Shown: one piece after another, positions 1 to 7,947 of the stretch | How positions within the stretch are numbered: the stretch's first letter is position 1 | Layout: the number at the start of each line of letters is the position of its first letter | IMG/VR virus record: IMGVR_UViG_3300020419_000006 | Span: 1-64,000 of that record | Source: a virus | Direction: 5' to 3' (one strand) | DNA length: 64,000 nt | Position numbers and translations under genes: made by a program | The notes under the pieces: generated by a model | Databases searched by the model: none | The model's input: only the letters and a program-made list of their open reading frames with translations | Told to the model about the DNA's origin: nothing

Positions 1-1551
1 ACAGAACTTAGACGACCTAGTATCCTAAGATCTGGTAACCACACATTTGAATATGTTGGTTTCGGACCAGGTAACTATTCAACTGGTTTACCTTCAGTTC
101 AGAACAGAGTTCTTACTGATGCTGAGACACTACTAGCACAGTCACAGAAGGAAGACGGTGGTATCGCATTCTACTCTGGACTTAACAGTAATGGTGACCT
201 ATTCATTGGTAACACTAGAATATCTGCTGTTACTGGTGAGGAAGCATCACTTGATACTCCATCACTATCAATCGTTGGTGAGACTGCAAACCTACGTCCT
301 GTATTTGATGAGATCATTATCAGAGACAAGATCACAGTTGATGACACTAACCTAGAGTCAGTATTCAAAGGTTTCTTATCAGTCAACCAAGACTTGAACG
401 TATCCAAATCATTATTTGCTGAGGATGTCACAATTACTGGTGAGAGTGCAGACAACGAAGGAACTAAAAAGTTTGATGTTGTAACTACTGATCCTAATGG
501 TAATACAACTGCTGCTAACAATGGTGACTATGCACTATTAAATAACGTCACTCGTGGATCATCCTTAGGTTGGTATTGGAATACATCACAGAATGCATGG
601 GTTAAGATGGGTCTTACCGATACTGGTAACCTTAATATAACTGGTGGATCTGGTACTGGTGATGCAACTGGTGATGTACAATTTAAGAACGGACTAGGTA
701 TTGACATACAGTCAACTGGTACATTAAATGTAAACAGTGGAACTACTACACTTGGTGGTGAGTTAGATGTAACAGGTAGCGTTGATATTAATTCAACACA
801 GTCATCTACAACTAACAGCACTGGTGCATTGAAAGTGGATGGTGGTGTTGGTATTGCCGAGAACCTCAACATGGGTGGTAGTGCTGACATTGATGCTAAT
901 CTAACAGTAGCAGGTAACGTAACTTTAGGTACCTCTGGTGCTAATAACGTCACATTTAATGCTGATATTAATAGTAATCTCCTACCTAATACCACTGGTG
1001 CACATAACTTAGGGTCAGTTGGACAGAAATGGGGTACAGTATATGCTGACGCAATCGTTGGTATCACCAATGTTACAGCAAGTATCACAGGTAACGTTAC
1101 TGGTAATGTATCTGGTTCATCTGGAAGTTGTACTGGTAATGCTGCTTCGGCAACTGTATTACAGACAGCAAGAAATATTGGTGGTGTATCGTTCAACGGT
1201 GGTGCAAGCATTAATCTACCAGGTGTTAACACTGCAGGTAACCAGAATACATCTGGAACTGCAACTCAGGCAGACAACATAAATATTGATGAAGCAAACG
1301 GTAACACCAACTATCAGGTATCGTTCTCAGCACTGAACAATGCAGGATACAACAGACAATACATTGATAGTGATGACAGTCATTTAGTGTATAATCCTGG
1401 CACTGCTACACTATCTGGATTAAATATTTCAGGTAGCACTATAACAGCAAGCACATTTGGTAACTCAAACCAAAACGCATACGGTGCAAGGACAGTATCT
1501 ACTGGTAACCCTAGTGGTGGATCCGACGGAGACATTTGGTACAAGTATTAA
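1..1551 (+). CDS. Virion fibre-like structural protein, C-terminal part
   Basis: The reading frame is open from base 1, so the true start lies outside the window; 516 residues are visible. Residues 1-35 contain the RPSILRSG and GFGPGNYSTGLPS segments that I associate with the C-terminal part of long cyanophage fibre proteins. The rest is low-complexity beta-type sequence rich in G, N, T and S, with repeats of the form G-N-V-T-G, N-L-N-x-x-G and T-V-A-G-N, ending in GDIWYKY. This looks like a trimeric fibre shaft or tip. It is followed after 3 bases by the glycine-rich adhesin candidate, so the two may form one fibre module. The exact fibre (long, short or accessory) cannot be told. Confidence 0.75.
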   Translation, partial: TELRRPSILRSGNHTFEYVGFGPGNYSTGLPSVQNRVLTDAETLLAQSQKEDGGIAFYSGLNSNGDLFIGNTRISAVTGEEASLDTPSLSIVGETANLRPVFDEIIIRDKITVDDTNLESVFKGFLSVNQDLNVSKSLFAEDVTITGESADNEGTKKFDVVTTDPNGNTTAANNGDYALLNNVTRGSSLGWYWNTSQNAWVKMGLTDTGNLNITGGSGTGDATGDVQFKNGLGIDIQSTGTLNVNSGTTTLGGELDVTGSVDINSTQSSTTNSTGALKVDGGVGIAENLNMGGSADIDANLTVAGNVTLGTSGANNVTFNADINSNLLPNTTGAHNLGSVGQKWGTVYADAIVGITNVTASITGNVTGNVSGSSGSCTGNAASATVLQTARNIGGVSFNGGASINLPGVNTAGNQNTSGTATQADNINIDEANGNTNYQVSFSALNNAGYNRQYIDSDDSHLVYNPGTATLSGLNISGSTITASTFGNSNQNAYGARTVSTGNPSGGSDGDIWYKY

Positions 1552-1554
1552 ATT

Positions 1555-2445
1555 ATGGCAGTCCCTTATAACGATGTAATAGCAGGTTATCTTGACGGAC
1601 ACACACGTATCAAGAAAGATGGCACATGGCAAATCGTAGAAGATATTCAAGTAAAACACTCAGGTGCATGGCGAGATACTAAGGCAGTATACGTCAAGTC
1701 AGGTGGTTCATGGCGTACAGTCCATGATGGTGAACATTTCTTATTCAGTTACTATCAGTCAAGTGATGATGCTAGTGAGTTTAACTTAGCAGCACATATC
1801 TCAGGACTAGGATATGGTGGTAACTTAATTAAGGGGTGTGTACAAATAAATGCAAAGAGACAGAGAGTACATCTAGGTAGTTTCTCATCCGACTCAAAAG
1901 TATTTCTTGGTGTTGCAAATTATGGTAGCATCAAAGGACGTGGTGGTAATGGTGGATCAGTTCCTAGTCAAAATGGCCAAGGAGGTCAGACTGCAGTATA
2001 TTCTGGTGGTACACCATTTATTCTCAACAACGGTGGCATCATTGCAGGTGGTGGAGGTGGCGGTGGTGCTGGCATCAACGGTCAATGTGTCTATCAGAAT
2101 ACATACTATTACGGTTGTATGAAAGGTGCCCAATGCGATGGCACTGACCAACAGTTCTCACAGCAATCAGGCGGTGGGGGAGGTGGCGGTGCTGGCTATC
2201 CTGGTGGCACTGGTTACAATGGTGGTCAAAACGGTCAGGAAACTGGCGGTGGTGGCGGTGGCGGTAACGGTGGTTGCGGAGCAGAATCTGGTGGTGGAGG
2301 TGGAAACCTCGGAGCTGGTGGTGGTAATGCAACTAGTGGTGGTAACGGTGCTGGTAACGGTATTGGTATCCAAGGTATCAACCACAGATACCAACAAGTA
2401 ATGACAGGCGACGGTGACATCCGTGGCGGTACAAGTAACACTTAG
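1555..2445 (+). CDS. Polyglycine-rich tail-fibre adhesin candidate (gp38-like architecture)
   Basis: The protein has 296 residues. The N-terminal part (about 10-60) has two units of the type G-x-W-R/Q-x-V/T...V-K, seen in other phage tail proteins. Residues 115-290 are dominated by glycine, including runs of 6-8 consecutive glycines separated by short variable loops (for example around the two cysteines in NGQCVYQN and YYGCMK). Polyglycine runs alternating with variable loops are the hallmark of the receptor-binding tip protein gp38 of S16/T2-type phages, where they pack as polyglycine-II helices. Its place directly after a fibre C-terminus fits the gp37-gp38 order. Function is inferred from composition and context; I cannot confirm homology. 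Confidence 0.6.
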   Translation: MAVPYNDVIAGYLDGHTRIKKDGTWQIVEDIQVKHSGAWRDTKAVYVKSGGSWRTVHDGEHFLFSYYQSSDDASEFNLAAHISGLGYGGNLIKGCVQINAKRQRVHLGSFSSDSKVFLGVANYGSIKGRGGNGGSVPSQNGQGGQTAVYSGGTPFILNNGGIIAGGGGGGGAGINGQCVYQNTYYYGCMKGAQCDGTDQQFSQQSGGGGGGGAGYPGGTGYNGGQNGQETGGGGGGGNGGCGAESGGGGGNLGAGGGNATSGGNGAGNGIGIQGINHRYQQVMTGDGDIRGGTSNT

Positions 2446-2454
2446 GTTAAAACT

Positions 2455-2928
2455 ATGTCTTTAGAAGATATTGATCCGCAGTTTAGATTAGATGCAGACG
2501 TTGCACCACAGTTTAAATGCGAGAACTACAACGCAGAGGATAGAACCTTTGAAGTATGGTACAACGATGGTACTCTAAACAATGATGAGTGGTATGGTCC
2601 TCTTTATATGGATCTAGACTCATTGAAACCAGAGACGGAAGAACCATTAAGGTTTCAGATAGGACAGGCAGTCTATGCTGCTGTAAATAATTGCAGACTA
2701 GCAGAGTGTGATATGTCTTCAACTACACTGGTATTATCTGGTATGCTCGGAACGGTACAGACAGTACCAATGGAAGAGTTGATGAAGCATCAAGAAGCAA
2801 TGGCGAAGAAGAATATACAGAACGTAGATCCAGTAGTACAGGCTACTACAGTCGTAAATGTATACAGTGAGGATGATTTCGACGAACAGTTTGAAGCATT
2901 GAGTGCTGCATTATCCGAAGAGGAGTAG
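2455..2928 (+). CDS. Acidic hypothetical protein
   Basis: A 157-residue protein of unknown function that starts nine bases after the adhesin gene. It is acidic throughout, has no membrane segment or signal peptide, and ends in a glutamate-rich tail (ALSEEE). The central part, with W-Y-G-P-L-Y and LSGMLGTVQTVP, looks like a compact globular domain. Position suggests a fibre-related accessory or assembly role, but nothing in the sequence proves this. Its stop codon lies only a few bases before the next start. Confidence 0.7.
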   Translation: MSLEDIDPQFRLDADVAPQFKCENYNAEDRTFEVWYNDGTLNNDEWYGPLYMDLDSLKPETEEPLRFQIGQAVYAAVNNCRLAECDMSSTTLVLSGMLGTVQTVPMEELMKHQEAMAKKNIQNVDPVVQATTVVNVYSEDDFDEQFEALSAALSEEE

Positions 2929-2929
2929 C

Positions 2930-3661
2930 ATGACAGGTATCTACGCACTTGCAGAGTCCCAAGACGCACGCATTGCTCAGTATACATTTGGTAAGAGCAT
3001 AGCACAGTTCGGTGTTAGTGTATTCTCATGCAATAATGCACGCAAAGGCAAGAAAGTGTTCGGCAACGATCCTGACCCAGTGAAGGAGATCATGCTAGAA
3101 ACACAGGATGATATTATATCTGCACATATAAAGAGTAATCCTGACGGGAAGGTAGCAGGTTACGAGAAGATTATACGGGAATGTGGTCAGACATATCAAG
3201 TACACCACAGAACTGTATCGTTTGGTAGTACATGGAGGAGTGACTCAGTCAAGCTATCAGACTATTCATTGCTATATCACGCTAACTCACACACTCACTT
3301 CCGTTTTCCTGGTATGAATAGACTGACATCACGAGAGGATGGAGGCACAGTTGCATGCTCAGGATTTGAAGATCTCAGTGCAACCGCACGTAAGGTGCAT
3401 ATGTTTGAGTCAAGTGACAGCTTTACACCCGCAGGTAATGGTAGTATAATAGTTCCTATGAAGGACATCTACTATCATAAGAAGAAAGTTTATCAACATT
3501 ATCCATTCCCAGTATCAGAACTAGATACAGTACAGATCTCAGTTGATGAACCTACACTGGTCTTGGAATTTATTACAGATCAAGAACCTGATGTTGCAGA
3601 ATTCACGCAGTCATGGTTAAATCAGATAGAAGAGGGATTAATCGAAATCGTAAACAGATAA
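2930..3661 (+). CDS. Hypothetical protein, first of a diverged tandem pair
   Basis: 243 residues with ATG at 2930 (MTGIYALAES). An in-frame upstream start exists but would run deep into the preceding gene, and GAGGAG lies just ahead of this ATG. The family is unknown to me. It shares ordered segments with the next gene: F-G-N/D-D-P near residue 45, a F-R-x-x-G-x-x-R-x-T-S motif in the middle, S-I-x-V-P and an E-F-I/M acidic C-terminal part. No transmembrane helix or nucleotide-binding motif is visible. The pair probably arose by duplication and then diverged strongly. Confidence 0.75.
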   Translation: MTGIYALAESQDARIAQYTFGKSIAQFGVSVFSCNNARKGKKVFGNDPDPVKEIMLETQDDIISAHIKSNPDGKVAGYEKIIRECGQTYQVHHRTVSFGSTWRSDSVKLSDYSLLYHANSHTHFRFPGMNRLTSREDGGTVACSGFEDLSATARKVHMFESSDSFTPAGNGSIIVPMKDIYYHKKKVYQHYPFPVSELDTVQISVDEPTLVLEFITDQEPDVAEFTQSWLNQIEEGLIEIVNR

Positions 3662-3664
3662 CAA

Positions 3665-4336
3665 ATGAATTGTGATTACACTGTAAGAGATAGTAATAAC
3701 GATCTCACAGTACTATACTATAAGGGTTGCGGTCAAGGATTTAAGTTTTTCGGGGATGACCCAGAAGAATACAAGCATCACATCAAGCAAGAACATATTG
3801 AGATGGTGCAAGGTATGTTTGAACGGGAGTTGAAGGAGTTACCCGTAGACTTCTTGCCCAAATTTTATATGCATAGTCGATGCCTAGTGTTTCCCGATGG
3901 TGTATGGATGAGTGAAACAGCAGGTGTTCCACAATATCTCAGGTATAGGTCAGGAACCAACCTGAGTTTTCGTGTATCTGGTGTCACTCGGTTCACATCA
4001 TTGACCGAAGATAGTAGTGCTATCTGTATTGGTGCCGATCCTGGTGCGGATACTATTCCATTGCTACGTAGATTGGTACACAAATGCAGTGGTAGTACAC
4101 ACTTCATGCCACTCAGTACATCATCTATCCTCGTACCAACAGAGAATTGTACTTACGGAGACCTAAAGATAGACTTAGGACACCCAGTACTTGCCAAACA
4201 TGAGTTTGATGAGTTAGTATTTGAGAAACCAGGTTACCTTATTGAGTTTATGAATGAACCTATGAGTTTGGAAGAAGAGCTTGTAAACTATTGTCATCAA
4301 TACATATCACAAGACATTGAGGTATTTCAGCGATGA
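3665..4336 (+). CDS. Hypothetical protein, second of the diverged tandem pair
   Basis: 223 residues beginning 3 bases after the stop of its upstream relative. It has matching landmarks in the same order: FFGDDPEE, FRVSGVTRFTS, SSILVPT and YLIEFMNEP. It begins with MNCDYTVRD and has several cysteines, two of them early (C3, C22). The function is unknown. Because the two proteins keep the same order of conserved blocks but differ in most other positions, they could form a heteromer or recognise different partners. The stop overlaps the following ATG. Confidence 0.75.
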   Translation: MNCDYTVRDSNNDLTVLYYKGCGQGFKFFGDDPEEYKHHIKQEHIEMVQGMFERELKELPVDFLPKFYMHSRCLVFPDGVWMSETAGVPQYLRYRSGTNLSFRVSGVTRFTSLTEDSSAICIGADPGADTIPLLRRLVHKCSGSTHFMPLSTSSILVPTENCTYGDLKIDLGHPVLAKHEFDELVFEKPGYLIEFMNEPMSLEEELVNYCHQYISQDIEVFQR

Positions 4337-4659
4337 TGTTTATAGAGGATGGACTGTATCCGCAATGGCAGAAGCATTTAGATCATCCACCACTGGAGTA
4401 TAAGCATCTTGAACGTGATAAGTTTGAAGAGTTACTCGATCTAATGATAGAAGCACACCCAAATCACGAACTAACGGAGTGGTTGAAGCGTGGTTACGCT
4501 ATGAATGAGGGAGATAGTACCATAACATTCGCTAGTCTGCAAGGACATAGAGTATTACAGTGGACTATGAACCATTTTGATGAGGAGGATGCGGAGAGTT
4601 ATGAAATGATGTTCGGTGAAGAGGAGGAAATGGACTGGGATGACGATTGGGACGATTAA
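4333..4659 (+). CDS. Small acidic hypothetical protein
   Basis: 108 residues, translationally coupled to the previous gene by an ATGA overlap (a second ATG lies 3 bases further in). The protein is aromatic and acidic and ends with an extreme Asp/Glu/Trp tail (EEEEMDWDDDWDD). Such tails occur in DNA-mimic and inhibitor proteins, but that is only a resemblance of charge. It is the last gene before a strong promoter, so it probably ends the fibre-linked transcription unit. Confidence 0.7.
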   Translation: MMFIEDGLYPQWQKHLDHPPLEYKHLERDKFEELLDLMIEAHPNHELTEWLKRGYAMNEGDSTITFASLQGHRVLQWTMNHFDEEDAESYEMMFGEEEEMDWDDDWDD

Positions 4660-4676
4660 TAAAGTTGCACAATAGC

Positions 4677-4705
4677 TTGCATATCCGCACAAAATAGACT
4701 ATAAT
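4677..4705 (+). promoter_or_regulatory. Host-type sigma-70 promoter
   Basis: TTGCAT at 4677-4682, a spacer of exactly 17 bases and TATAAT at 4700-4705. It lies in the intergenic gap 26 bases before the next ATG, which also has AGGAG at 4722-4726 as ribosome binding site. It probably drives the small-gene array early in infection. Confidence 0.75.
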
Positions 4706-4730
4706 AAGTACATACACAAACAGGAGACAC

Positions 4731-5216
4731 ATGACAGTAGCAACCGCACCTGCAACACTCGAAGAAAGAGTACAAGGTTGGGCTAACGATCTATGTTCAG
4801 CACTAGACTTAAACTATAAGAAGCAAGCAATCAGACATCATGAGAGAGAACTAGCAGATGAGAGATCATATGCGGAGTATCATGAAGAGCAACTAGACAA
4901 GATTGCATTTGGTACTGCTAACCTAAACAGATTTGTTGCATACACAGGACGTAAGTACATCAAGATCGTTATGCAAGAGTTTGGCAGACACGAGACAGAG
5001 TACAAGGACAGCACTGTACATGCATTTATAGATAAGAAGACAGGTCAGGTGTATATGCCTGCAGGTTATAATGCACCAACAAAGACAGGTAAGTATCCAG
5101 TAAGATGGGACTTAAGAATTATCAAGGATAGAGAGTATATCCTTAATCCAGTAAACTGCACATGGTCTGGTGGTTATCTTTACGATAGATCAACTTTACC
5201 TACCAAGTATATCTAA
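4731..5216 (+). CDS. Hypothetical protein, promoter-proximal
   Basis: 161 residues, first gene behind the 4677 promoter and with a clear AGGAG ribosome binding site. The N-terminal half is predicted helical and charged (residues 10-65, LEERVQGW to EEQLDKIAF). The C-terminal half contains a segment with VHAFIDKKTGQVYMPAGYN and PVRWDLR, which resembles the small conserved proteins that many T4-like cyanophages carry without known function. A hairpin pair directly follows the stop, so the gene appears to form its own short transcript. Confidence 0.75.
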   Translation: MTVATAPATLEERVQGWANDLCSALDLNYKKQAIRHHERELADERSYAEYHEEQLDKIAFGTANLNRFVAYTGRKYIKIVMQEFGRHETEYKDSTVHAFIDKKTGQVYMPAGYNAPTKTGKYPVRWDLRIIKDREYILNPVNCTWSGGYLYDRSTLPTKYI

Positions 5217-5244
5217 GACCCCACAGGGGGTCTCAGACCCCTTT
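5216..5244 (+). terminator. Tripartite AGACCCC/GGGGTCT hairpin region
   Basis: AGACCCC (5216-5222), GGGGTCT (5227-5233) and AGACCCC (5235-5241) are arranged so that the middle arm can pair with either flank. The first hairpin has a 4-base loop; the second has a loop of about 3 bases and is followed by CTTTC. The U-tract is short, so termination may be partial. The first base of the left arm is the last base of the stop codon. Confidence 0.5.
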
Positions 5245-5256
5245 CAATAGAGAATT

Positions 5257-5514
5257 ATGCCAGTATATAGAGACTACGAGATTAGACTTAACCTCAATGA
5301 ATTAATAGAACACAGGATACCAACCTGTGATTTGTTGCATCCAGACCATTGTTTATCTGAAGCACAGGTGGCACAGATAGCACACGATATTAACATGGAT
5401 TTAGATCTGCATCCAATCTATCATCAGATAGATGATCACATCATGCGGTATGTCAAGGCAGCAGGTATTGATAACTCAGAACATTGGGTAGAACCTAAAC
5501 TCAAAGACCTATGA
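5257..5514 (+). CDS. Small hypothetical protein
   Basis: 85 residues, rich in His and Asp (for example D-L-L-H-P-D-H and H-Q-I-D-D-H-I), with no recognised domain. The His/Asp content could suggest metal binding, but spacing matches no motif I know. It begins the first run of ATGA-coupled genes: its TGA overlaps the ATG of the next small membrane protein. Confidence 0.65.
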   Translation: MPVYRDYEIRLNLNELIEHRIPTCDLLHPDHCLSEAQVAQIAHDINMDLDLHPIYHQIDDHIMRYVKAAGIDNSEHWVEPKLKDL

Positions 5515-5657
5515 AGAAGATACTTGAATACCTAGTCTTGATAGGATTTATAGTAGGTTTATGTTTTGTATTTCTATTTGAGGTATTGGATCTCTTTTTG
5601 GTGCGACCCATATATCAAAGGTTCTTTAAAAAGAAAAAAAGGAGGAGAAGGCGATGA
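5511..5657 (+). CDS. Small single-pass membrane protein with polybasic tail
   Basis: A 48-residue protein. The start ATG overlaps the preceding stop (ATGA) and its own TGA overlaps the next ATG in the same way, which strongly supports translation despite its small size. Residues 7-30 form one hydrophobic segment (YLVLIGFIVGLCFVFLF). The C-terminus is a run of four lysines followed by five arginines, so the protein would insert with a positively charged cytoplasmic tail. The role is unknown; membrane-active early proteins of phages often look like this. Confidence 0.65.
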   Translation: MKKILEYLVLIGFIVGLCFVFLFEVLDLFLVRPIYQRFFKKKKRRRRR

Positions 5658-5851
5658 ATGACATAACAATATTCATATTCGGTCTTAGTTTTGCAGCAGT
5701 CACTGGTGCAACATTCGCATTTATGTTTAAGATGACAGGTGCTGTATTAGAAGACGCGAAGAAACCACGGAGAACAGTGCATCCAGAGATGAAAGAGGTG
5801 CAAGATGGTGAAGAACTCCTCGTATTCCGTGCGGAGGACAAGGACGAGTGA
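5654..5851 (+). CDS. Small membrane-anchored hypothetical protein
   Basis: 65 residues. Residues 3-28 are hydrophobic (FIFGLSFAAVTGATFAF) and probably span the membrane once. The remainder is hydrophilic, with PRRTVHPEM and GEELLVFR. This hydrophobic-then-PRRTVHPEM layout is one I associate with short conserved cyanophage proteins of unknown function. It is coupled by overlaps on both sides, to the upstream membrane protein and to the downstream GTG-started gene. Confidence 0.65.
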   Translation: MNDITIFIFGLSFAAVTGATFAFMFKMTGAVLEDAKKPRRTVHPEMKEVQDGEELLVFRAEDKDE

Positions 5852-6051
5852 AGAAGATATGGAAGATATGGAAGTATGCACTCGGATCTTTCCAAGATGA
5901 GACAACTAAAGAGTATGATGATATCATATGTTGCATAAGATCTCTAATTATGCTACAATTGGTTATCACCAACTGTTTCATTATAGGTGGCAACATTCGT
6001 CATTGGAATGACCACTATACTAGACCACATTATGAACATATTCGTAACTGA
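5848..6051 (+). CDS. Small hypothetical protein with GTG start
   Basis: 67 residues from a GTG that overlaps the upstream stop (GTGA). The N-terminus is basic and aromatic (KKIWKIWKYAL), and residues 28-48 are hydrophobic with two adjacent cysteines (IICCIRSLIMLQLVI), suggesting membrane association. The 3' part overlaps the next gene by 20 bases and also contains the promoter at 5931. The gene is plausible by its coupling but cannot be proven from sequence alone. Confidence 0.5.
   Translation: MKKIWKIWKYALGSFQDETTKEYDDIICCIRSLIMLQLVITNCFIIGGNIRHWNDHYTRPHYEHIRN
5931..5959 (+). promoter_or_regulatory. Internal sigma-70-like promoter
   Basis: TTGCAT at 5931-5936, a 17-base spacer and TACAAT at 5954-5959, inside the preceding small gene. 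The spacing and -35 box equal those of the 4677 promoter. It would start transcripts about 65 bases upstream of the ATG at 6032. Confidence 0.55.
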
Positions 6052-6529
6052 CGCTGATCCGCATAAGTCTGCACAGGTGTTACCTGACAAGCATATTGTC
6101 AAGATGCCACTAGAGACATGTCAAATGTTATCTATTGTTGCATCCGAGAAGTGGGGTCATGGTTTCGGCACACTACCTAAGTTAGATGGTACTCCGTACA
6201 AAACTGACAAAGGTGCGTTTCGTAATCATCCATGCACCATCTGGGCACAGACTAACTTCTATTGGTTAATAGAACATGGTCTTGCATTGTGTGCAGAGTA
6301 TACACACAGGTACAACAAGGTTCATAGTTGTCAGCATACTATTGAGTGTGCGGATATTATGTTTCCATCATGCCCACCACCCACATCCTTTACACGTGCT
6401 ATGCCCGATGAGTTTAAATATGACACAAGCATTGACACTTTTACTGCTTACAAGAATTACATTGGCAGCAAACCTTGGGTTGCATCTAATTATTTACGTG
6501 ACCCATCCCGCAAACCAGATTGGTTATGA
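6032..6529 (+). CDS. Conserved phage protein (MNIFV..DP / DKH..KM..E family)
   Basis: 165 residues. I use ATG 6032 because MNIFVTDADP is the typical start of this family; an earlier in-frame start is less likely. The signature D-K-H-I-V-K-M-P-L-E-T-C-Q-M-L (about residues 19-33) followed by an aromatic C-terminal half is found in many phages of unrelated hosts. Such proteins are usually listed as hypothetical, and I know no proven activity. Several conserved His and Cys residues (H21, C29, H61, C63) could bind metal, but this is conjecture. Confidence 0.7.
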   Translation: MNIFVTDADPHKSAQVLPDKHIVKMPLETCQMLSIVASEKWGHGFGTLPKLDGTPYKTDKGAFRNHPCTIWAQTNFYWLIEHGLALCAEYTHRYNKVHSCQHTIECADIMFPSCPPPTSFTRAMPDEFKYDTSIDTFTAYKNYIGSKPWVASNYLRDPSRKPDWL

Positions 6530-6747
6530 GTAGAGTGTATCCCAACATGAGTGCTAACTTGCAACTCACGTTTACTGAAAGAGAACTAGAGTGTATAAGA
6601 GTGTGTCTAGCAAACGCACCATCACCATATGATATTCGGTTGAAGAAACTTCCGAAAACAATCTTAGATAAGATTGGTGAACCAACACCACTCAAGGGTG
6701 AACCATTACCACTCATTGAGTGTGATTTAACAAAATACGATAGATGA
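6526..6747 (+). CDS. Small hypothetical protein
   Basis: 73 residues, ATG overlapping the preceding stop (ATGA). The N-terminal part (NLQLTFTERELECIRVCLAN) looks like a short helix, followed by a proline-rich C-terminal half with EPTPLKGEPLPLIE. No known motif. The TGA overlaps the next ATG, so it sits in the middle of a coupled run leading to the methyltransferase. Confidence 0.65.
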   Translation: MSRVYPNMSANLQLTFTERELECIRVCLANAPSPYDIRLKKLPKTILDKIGEPTPLKGEPLPLIECDLTKYDR

Positions 6748-7022
6748 AACTAACACAGGAAATTATTGACCAGATACAGGAAGCAATGCTTCATACCAAG
6801 AAAGATGGTAGTATCAACTGGAAAGATGGAGATGAATTGGAAGTGCAGTTAGCAGGTACGTTTGCTGCTGATAGATTTATTGTCATCAAGAACAAGAGAA
6901 TGTCTCCTGTTGTGAGTGCAGCACCTCATCCTTACTTTGATTATGAGAAGAATGTCTTTACCGAAGATGGTAGAGATAAGTGGATGAAGGATTGGATGAG
7001 GGACAATCCTGATGATGAATAA
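6744..7022 (+). CDS. Small hypothetical protein upstream of methyltransferase
   Basis: 92 residues with ATGA coupling to the upstream gene. Two basic/aromatic stretches (DGSINWKDGDELEVQ and DRFIVIKNKRM) suggest a small beta fold, and the C-terminus is acidic (DNPDDE). The last 11 bases overlap the start of the methyltransferase gene. It might be an accessory of the methyltransferase, but only proximity suggests this. Confidence 0.65.
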   Translation: MKLTQEIIDQIQEAMLHTKKDGSINWKDGDELEVQLAGTFAADRFIVIKNKRMSPVVSAAPHPYFDYEKNVFTEDGRDKWMKDWMRDNPDDE

Positions 7023-7947
7023 AGTATTATTCGGTGACTGTCGTGAAACACTGAAGACTATTGATACCAAGGCACGCATGTGTGTCACATCGCCACCATA
7101 CTACGGACTACGTAACTATGGTGATGAGGACAGGCAGATAGGTATGGAACAATCACCAGAAGAATACATTGCTGAAATGGTTAAGGTATTCCGATCAGTA
7201 CGTGATGTACTCACTGATGATGGTACACTATGGTTAAACATAGGAGACACATACTATAACTACAGGTCAGATGGTAACTATCCTAAACAGACAGTATCCA
7301 GAACCAAGCAAGACCTACCTAACTTCTCACCTGTTCGTGGTAACAAACTACAAGGACTGAAGAGTAAGGACTTGATAGGTATACCATGGATGTTAGCATT
7401 CGCATTGAGAGCAGACGGATGGTGGTTAAGACAGGATATCATCTGGAATAAACCTAACCCTATGCCTGAGAGTGTCAAGGATAGATGTACCAAGTCACAT
7501 GAGTACATATTTCTATTGAGTAAGAGTAAACAGTATTATTATGACAATGAAGCAATTAAAGAGCCAGTCAAGCAAGACTGGGGGACAAGAGACCGCACGA
7601 ACGGTAAGTACCATAATCCTGGTACTGGCCTGGCTCCTCATAGTGGGTTATCCAAGTCTTATGACAGGAAGAATAAACGATCTGTTTGGACTGTGACTAA
7701 TAAACCATACAAGGGAGCACACTTCGCTGTATTCCCACCTGACCTCATTGAACCATGCATACTAGCAGGCAGTGAGGAGAATGATATAGTCCTTGACCCA
7801 TTCATGGGTAGTGGCACCACAGCAATGGTTGCCAAGAAACACAATCGTAACTACATTGGTTGCGAGTTACATGAGGACTATGCCAGTTTACAGACTGACC
7901 GCATTGACAGCATTCCATCCCAATTACCTGCTATACTATGGAAGTAA
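7012..7947 (+). CDS. Beta-class DNA methyltransferase (N4-cytosine or N6-adenine)
   Basis: 311 residues, full length for the family. The catalytic motif IV appears first, TSPPYYGLRNYG at residues 26-37, and the AdoMet-binding motif I last, DPFMGSGTT at 262-270, with the HFAVFPPDLIEPCILAGS segment just before it. This order defines the beta class of amino-methyltransferases. SPPY is common in both N4-cytosine and N6-adenine enzymes, so the base cannot be decided. The target specificity region would lie around residues 80-220. ATG 7012 and 7015 are both possible starts. No endonuclease is adjacent, so it may be a solitary methylase that protects phage DNA. Confidence 0.88.
   Translation: MMNKVLFGDCRETLKTIDTKARMCVTSPPYYGLRNYGDEDRQIGMEQSPEEYIAEMVKVFRSVRDVLTDDGTLWLNIGDTYYNYRSDGNYPKQTVSRTKQDLPNFSPVRGNKLQGLKSKDLIGIPWMLAFALRADGWWLRQDIIWNKPNPMPESVKDRCTKSHEYIFLLSKSKQYYYDNEAIKEPVKQDWGTRDRTNGKYHNPGTGLAPHSGLSKSYDRKNKRSVWTVTNKPYKGAHFAVFPPDLIEPCILAGSEENDIVLDPFMGSGTTAMVAKKHNRNYIGCELHEDYASLQTDRIDSIPSQLPAILWK

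Noticed and set aside
528-1232. 234-residue minus-strand frame opposite the first fibre gene
   Set aside because: It is rich in P, L, V and T as expected for the antisense of G/N/T-rich repeats, has no start signal and lies wholly within a well-supported gene.
2167-2401. Four overlapping frames in the glycine-run region
   Set aside because: GGT repeats open all frames; translations are simple V, P, T or H repeats. Only the polyglycine frame continues as a normal protein.
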